Assembly: GCA_947088195.1 (NCBI GenBank)
Contig: CAMUFS010000029.1
Location: forward strand, 1 to 16,392
DNA length: 16,392 nt
Direction: 5' to 3'
From: an uncultured Clostridia bacterium
GTDB lineage: Bacteria; Bacillota; Clostridia; Lachnospirales; Lachnospiraceae
Of this stretch, positions 15,803 through 16,392 are shown in pieces. Each line of letters begins with the position of its first letter. Within the stretch, counting starts at the first letter, position 1. Below the pieces are notes generated by a model. That model did not search any database, was not told where the DNA came from, and was given only the letters and a program-made list of their open reading frames with translations. The position numbers and the translations under genes were made by a program.

Positions 15803-15836
15803 AAAATACCCCGTTTATATAGTTGCGGGGTATTTT
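15803..15836 (+). terminator. Strong intrinsic terminator with no gene directly upstream
   Basis: AAAATACCCCG (15803-15813) pairs perfectly with CGGGGTATTTT (15826-15836) around a 12-nt loop. The stem is 11 bp with a GC-rich centre and T-rich ends on both strands, so it could work in both directions. The nearest upstream gene, the chemoreceptor, ends 650 nt away beyond two repeat copies. This may be its original terminator, displaced by the insertions. Confidence 0.8.
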
Positions 15837-15914
15837 GTATGTGTTAATTCTTGGGAAATGGATTGGATATTATTTTAATATCATATATTTTTAACTAATT
15901 AGATAGTTACATTA

Positions 15915-15930
15915 ATTCTATATATTGTGT
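15915..15930. promoter_or_regulatory. NrdR-like box 1 upstream of nrdD
   Basis: CTATATATTGTGT (15918-15930) fits every position of the NrdR core pattern CwAtATaTwGwgt, as known for the ATP-cone repressor of ribonucleotide reductase genes. It lies just upstream of the -35 element, and a second box follows exactly 32 bp later. Confidence 0.75.
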
Positions 15931-15938
15931 TTTTTGCG

Positions 15939-15968
15939 TTGACATTCATCAACATATAGTAGTATAAT
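15939..15968 (+). promoter_or_regulatory. Sigma-A promoter of nrdD
   Basis: A perfect TTGACA (15939-15944) and a perfect TATAAT (15963-15968) are separated by 18 nt. This is the best promoter in the window. NrdR-like box 2 lies in the spacer, so repressor binding would block polymerase directly. Confidence 0.88.
15947..15962. promoter_or_regulatory. NrdR-like box 2 in the nrdD promoter spacer
   Basis: CAACATATAGTAG (15950-15962) matches the NrdR core at the strongly conserved positions and differs at three weaker ones. The 32-bp start-to-start distance from box 1, about three helical turns, is the usual NrdR tandem arrangement. Confidence 0.7.
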
Positions 15969-16015
15969 GCTTCATAGATTGATTACAATATCAATATCAA
16001 AAGGTGAAAGGATGG

Positions 16016-16392
16016 TTGTCACAGTTGAAGATCATTAAGCGGAACAAAGCTGAGGTTGACTTTGATATTAGCAAAATTGCCGCCGCAGTAACAAAGGCAA
16101 ATAATGTTGTGGAGGAGGATGAGAAGCTTACACGTATGCAGATTGAGCGGATTTCTGATTCTGTTCAGAAGTCTTGTGAGAAGATGGGGCGTGCTCTTTC
16201 TGTGGAAGAGATACAAGATCTTGTGGAAAAACAGATTATGGCGCATGGTGCATATGAAGTTGCAAAGCGGTATATTACGTATCGCTATACAAGAAGTCTT
16301 GTCAGAAAATCAAATACGACAGATGACAGGATTCTTTCTTTGATAGAGTGCAATAATGAGGAAGTAAAACAGGAAAATTCCAACAAAGATCC
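16016..16392 (+). CDS. nrdD: Anaerobic ribonucleoside-triphosphate reductase, N-terminal part
   Basis: The start of the class III ribonucleotide reductase, the oxygen-sensitive glycyl-radical enzyme that makes deoxynucleotides under anaerobiosis. The window holds only the N-terminal ATP-cone, the allosteric domain: KIIKRNKAEVDFDISKIAAA, then SVEEIQDLVEKQIM and AYEVAKRYITYRYTR, followed by the NrdD-typical DDRILSLIECNNEEVKQENS. The frame stays open to the last base. There is no ATG in frame at the start. I chose TTG 16016 because AAAAGGTG (15999-16006) is 9 nt upstream; TTG 16025 and GTG 16004 are alternatives. The well-placed ATG at 16012 is in another frame and stops after 8 codons. The promoter and paired NrdR-like boxes lie immediately upstream. 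Confidence 0.92.
   Translation, partial: MSQLKIIKRNKAEVDFDISKIAAAVTKANNVVEEDEKLTRMQIERISDSVQKSCEKMGRALSVEEIQDLVEKQIMAHGAYEVAKRYITYRYTRSLVRKSNTTDDRILSLIECNNEEVKQENSNKD

Overview
The window looks like chromosome of an anaerobic Firmicute in the class Clostridia, most likely Lachnospiraceae. The reasons are a PPDK of 873 residues whose catalytic His454 and Cys830 sit one position from those of the Clostridium symbiosum enzyme, an oxygen-sensitive class III ribonucleotide reductase, Gram-positive ribosome binding sites of the AGGAGG type, and the gene order era / yqzL-like / recO. This is inferred from protein content; no 16S gene is present.

Layout. Positions 1-2658 (minus strand) carry typA and yigZ as a two-gene unit, with a copy of a palindromic repeat (copy A) beyond yigZ. 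Positions 2880-6986 (plus strand) form an overlapping three-gene operon for a MacB/FtsX-type ABC system: an ATPase, a membrane-anchored extracellular protein with repeated beta-sandwich-like domains, and a permease. Positions 7125-9875 carry a tandem-OB SSB-like protein, repeat copy B, era, a yqzL-like small gene and recO, an RNA-maturation and DNA-repair group. Positions 9973-10557 encode an unknown lipoprotein. Positions 10747-13368 encode PPDK and 13463-15148 a methyl-accepting chemotaxis protein. Positions 15149-16015 are non-coding. They hold two oppositely oriented repeat copies (C and D) around a spacer of about 250 nt, a strong orphan terminator, and the nrdD control region with two NrdR-like boxes 32 bp apart. 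The window ends inside nrdD.

The most unusual content is the intergenic repeat. Copies C and D have a nearly identical core of about 100 nt, yet their outer arms differ from each other (about half the positions) while each arm stays complementary to its own partner (21/24 in C, 25/25 in D). That is the signature of a structure-selected stem or of a palindromic mobile element. Both ends next to the GGTTCC side of the core run into GCTACTTTTTT, so the copies probably work as intrinsic terminators. Copy B is a different, shorter hairpin built from two inverted copies of one half of the core. I cannot assign the repeat to a named family from sequence alone.
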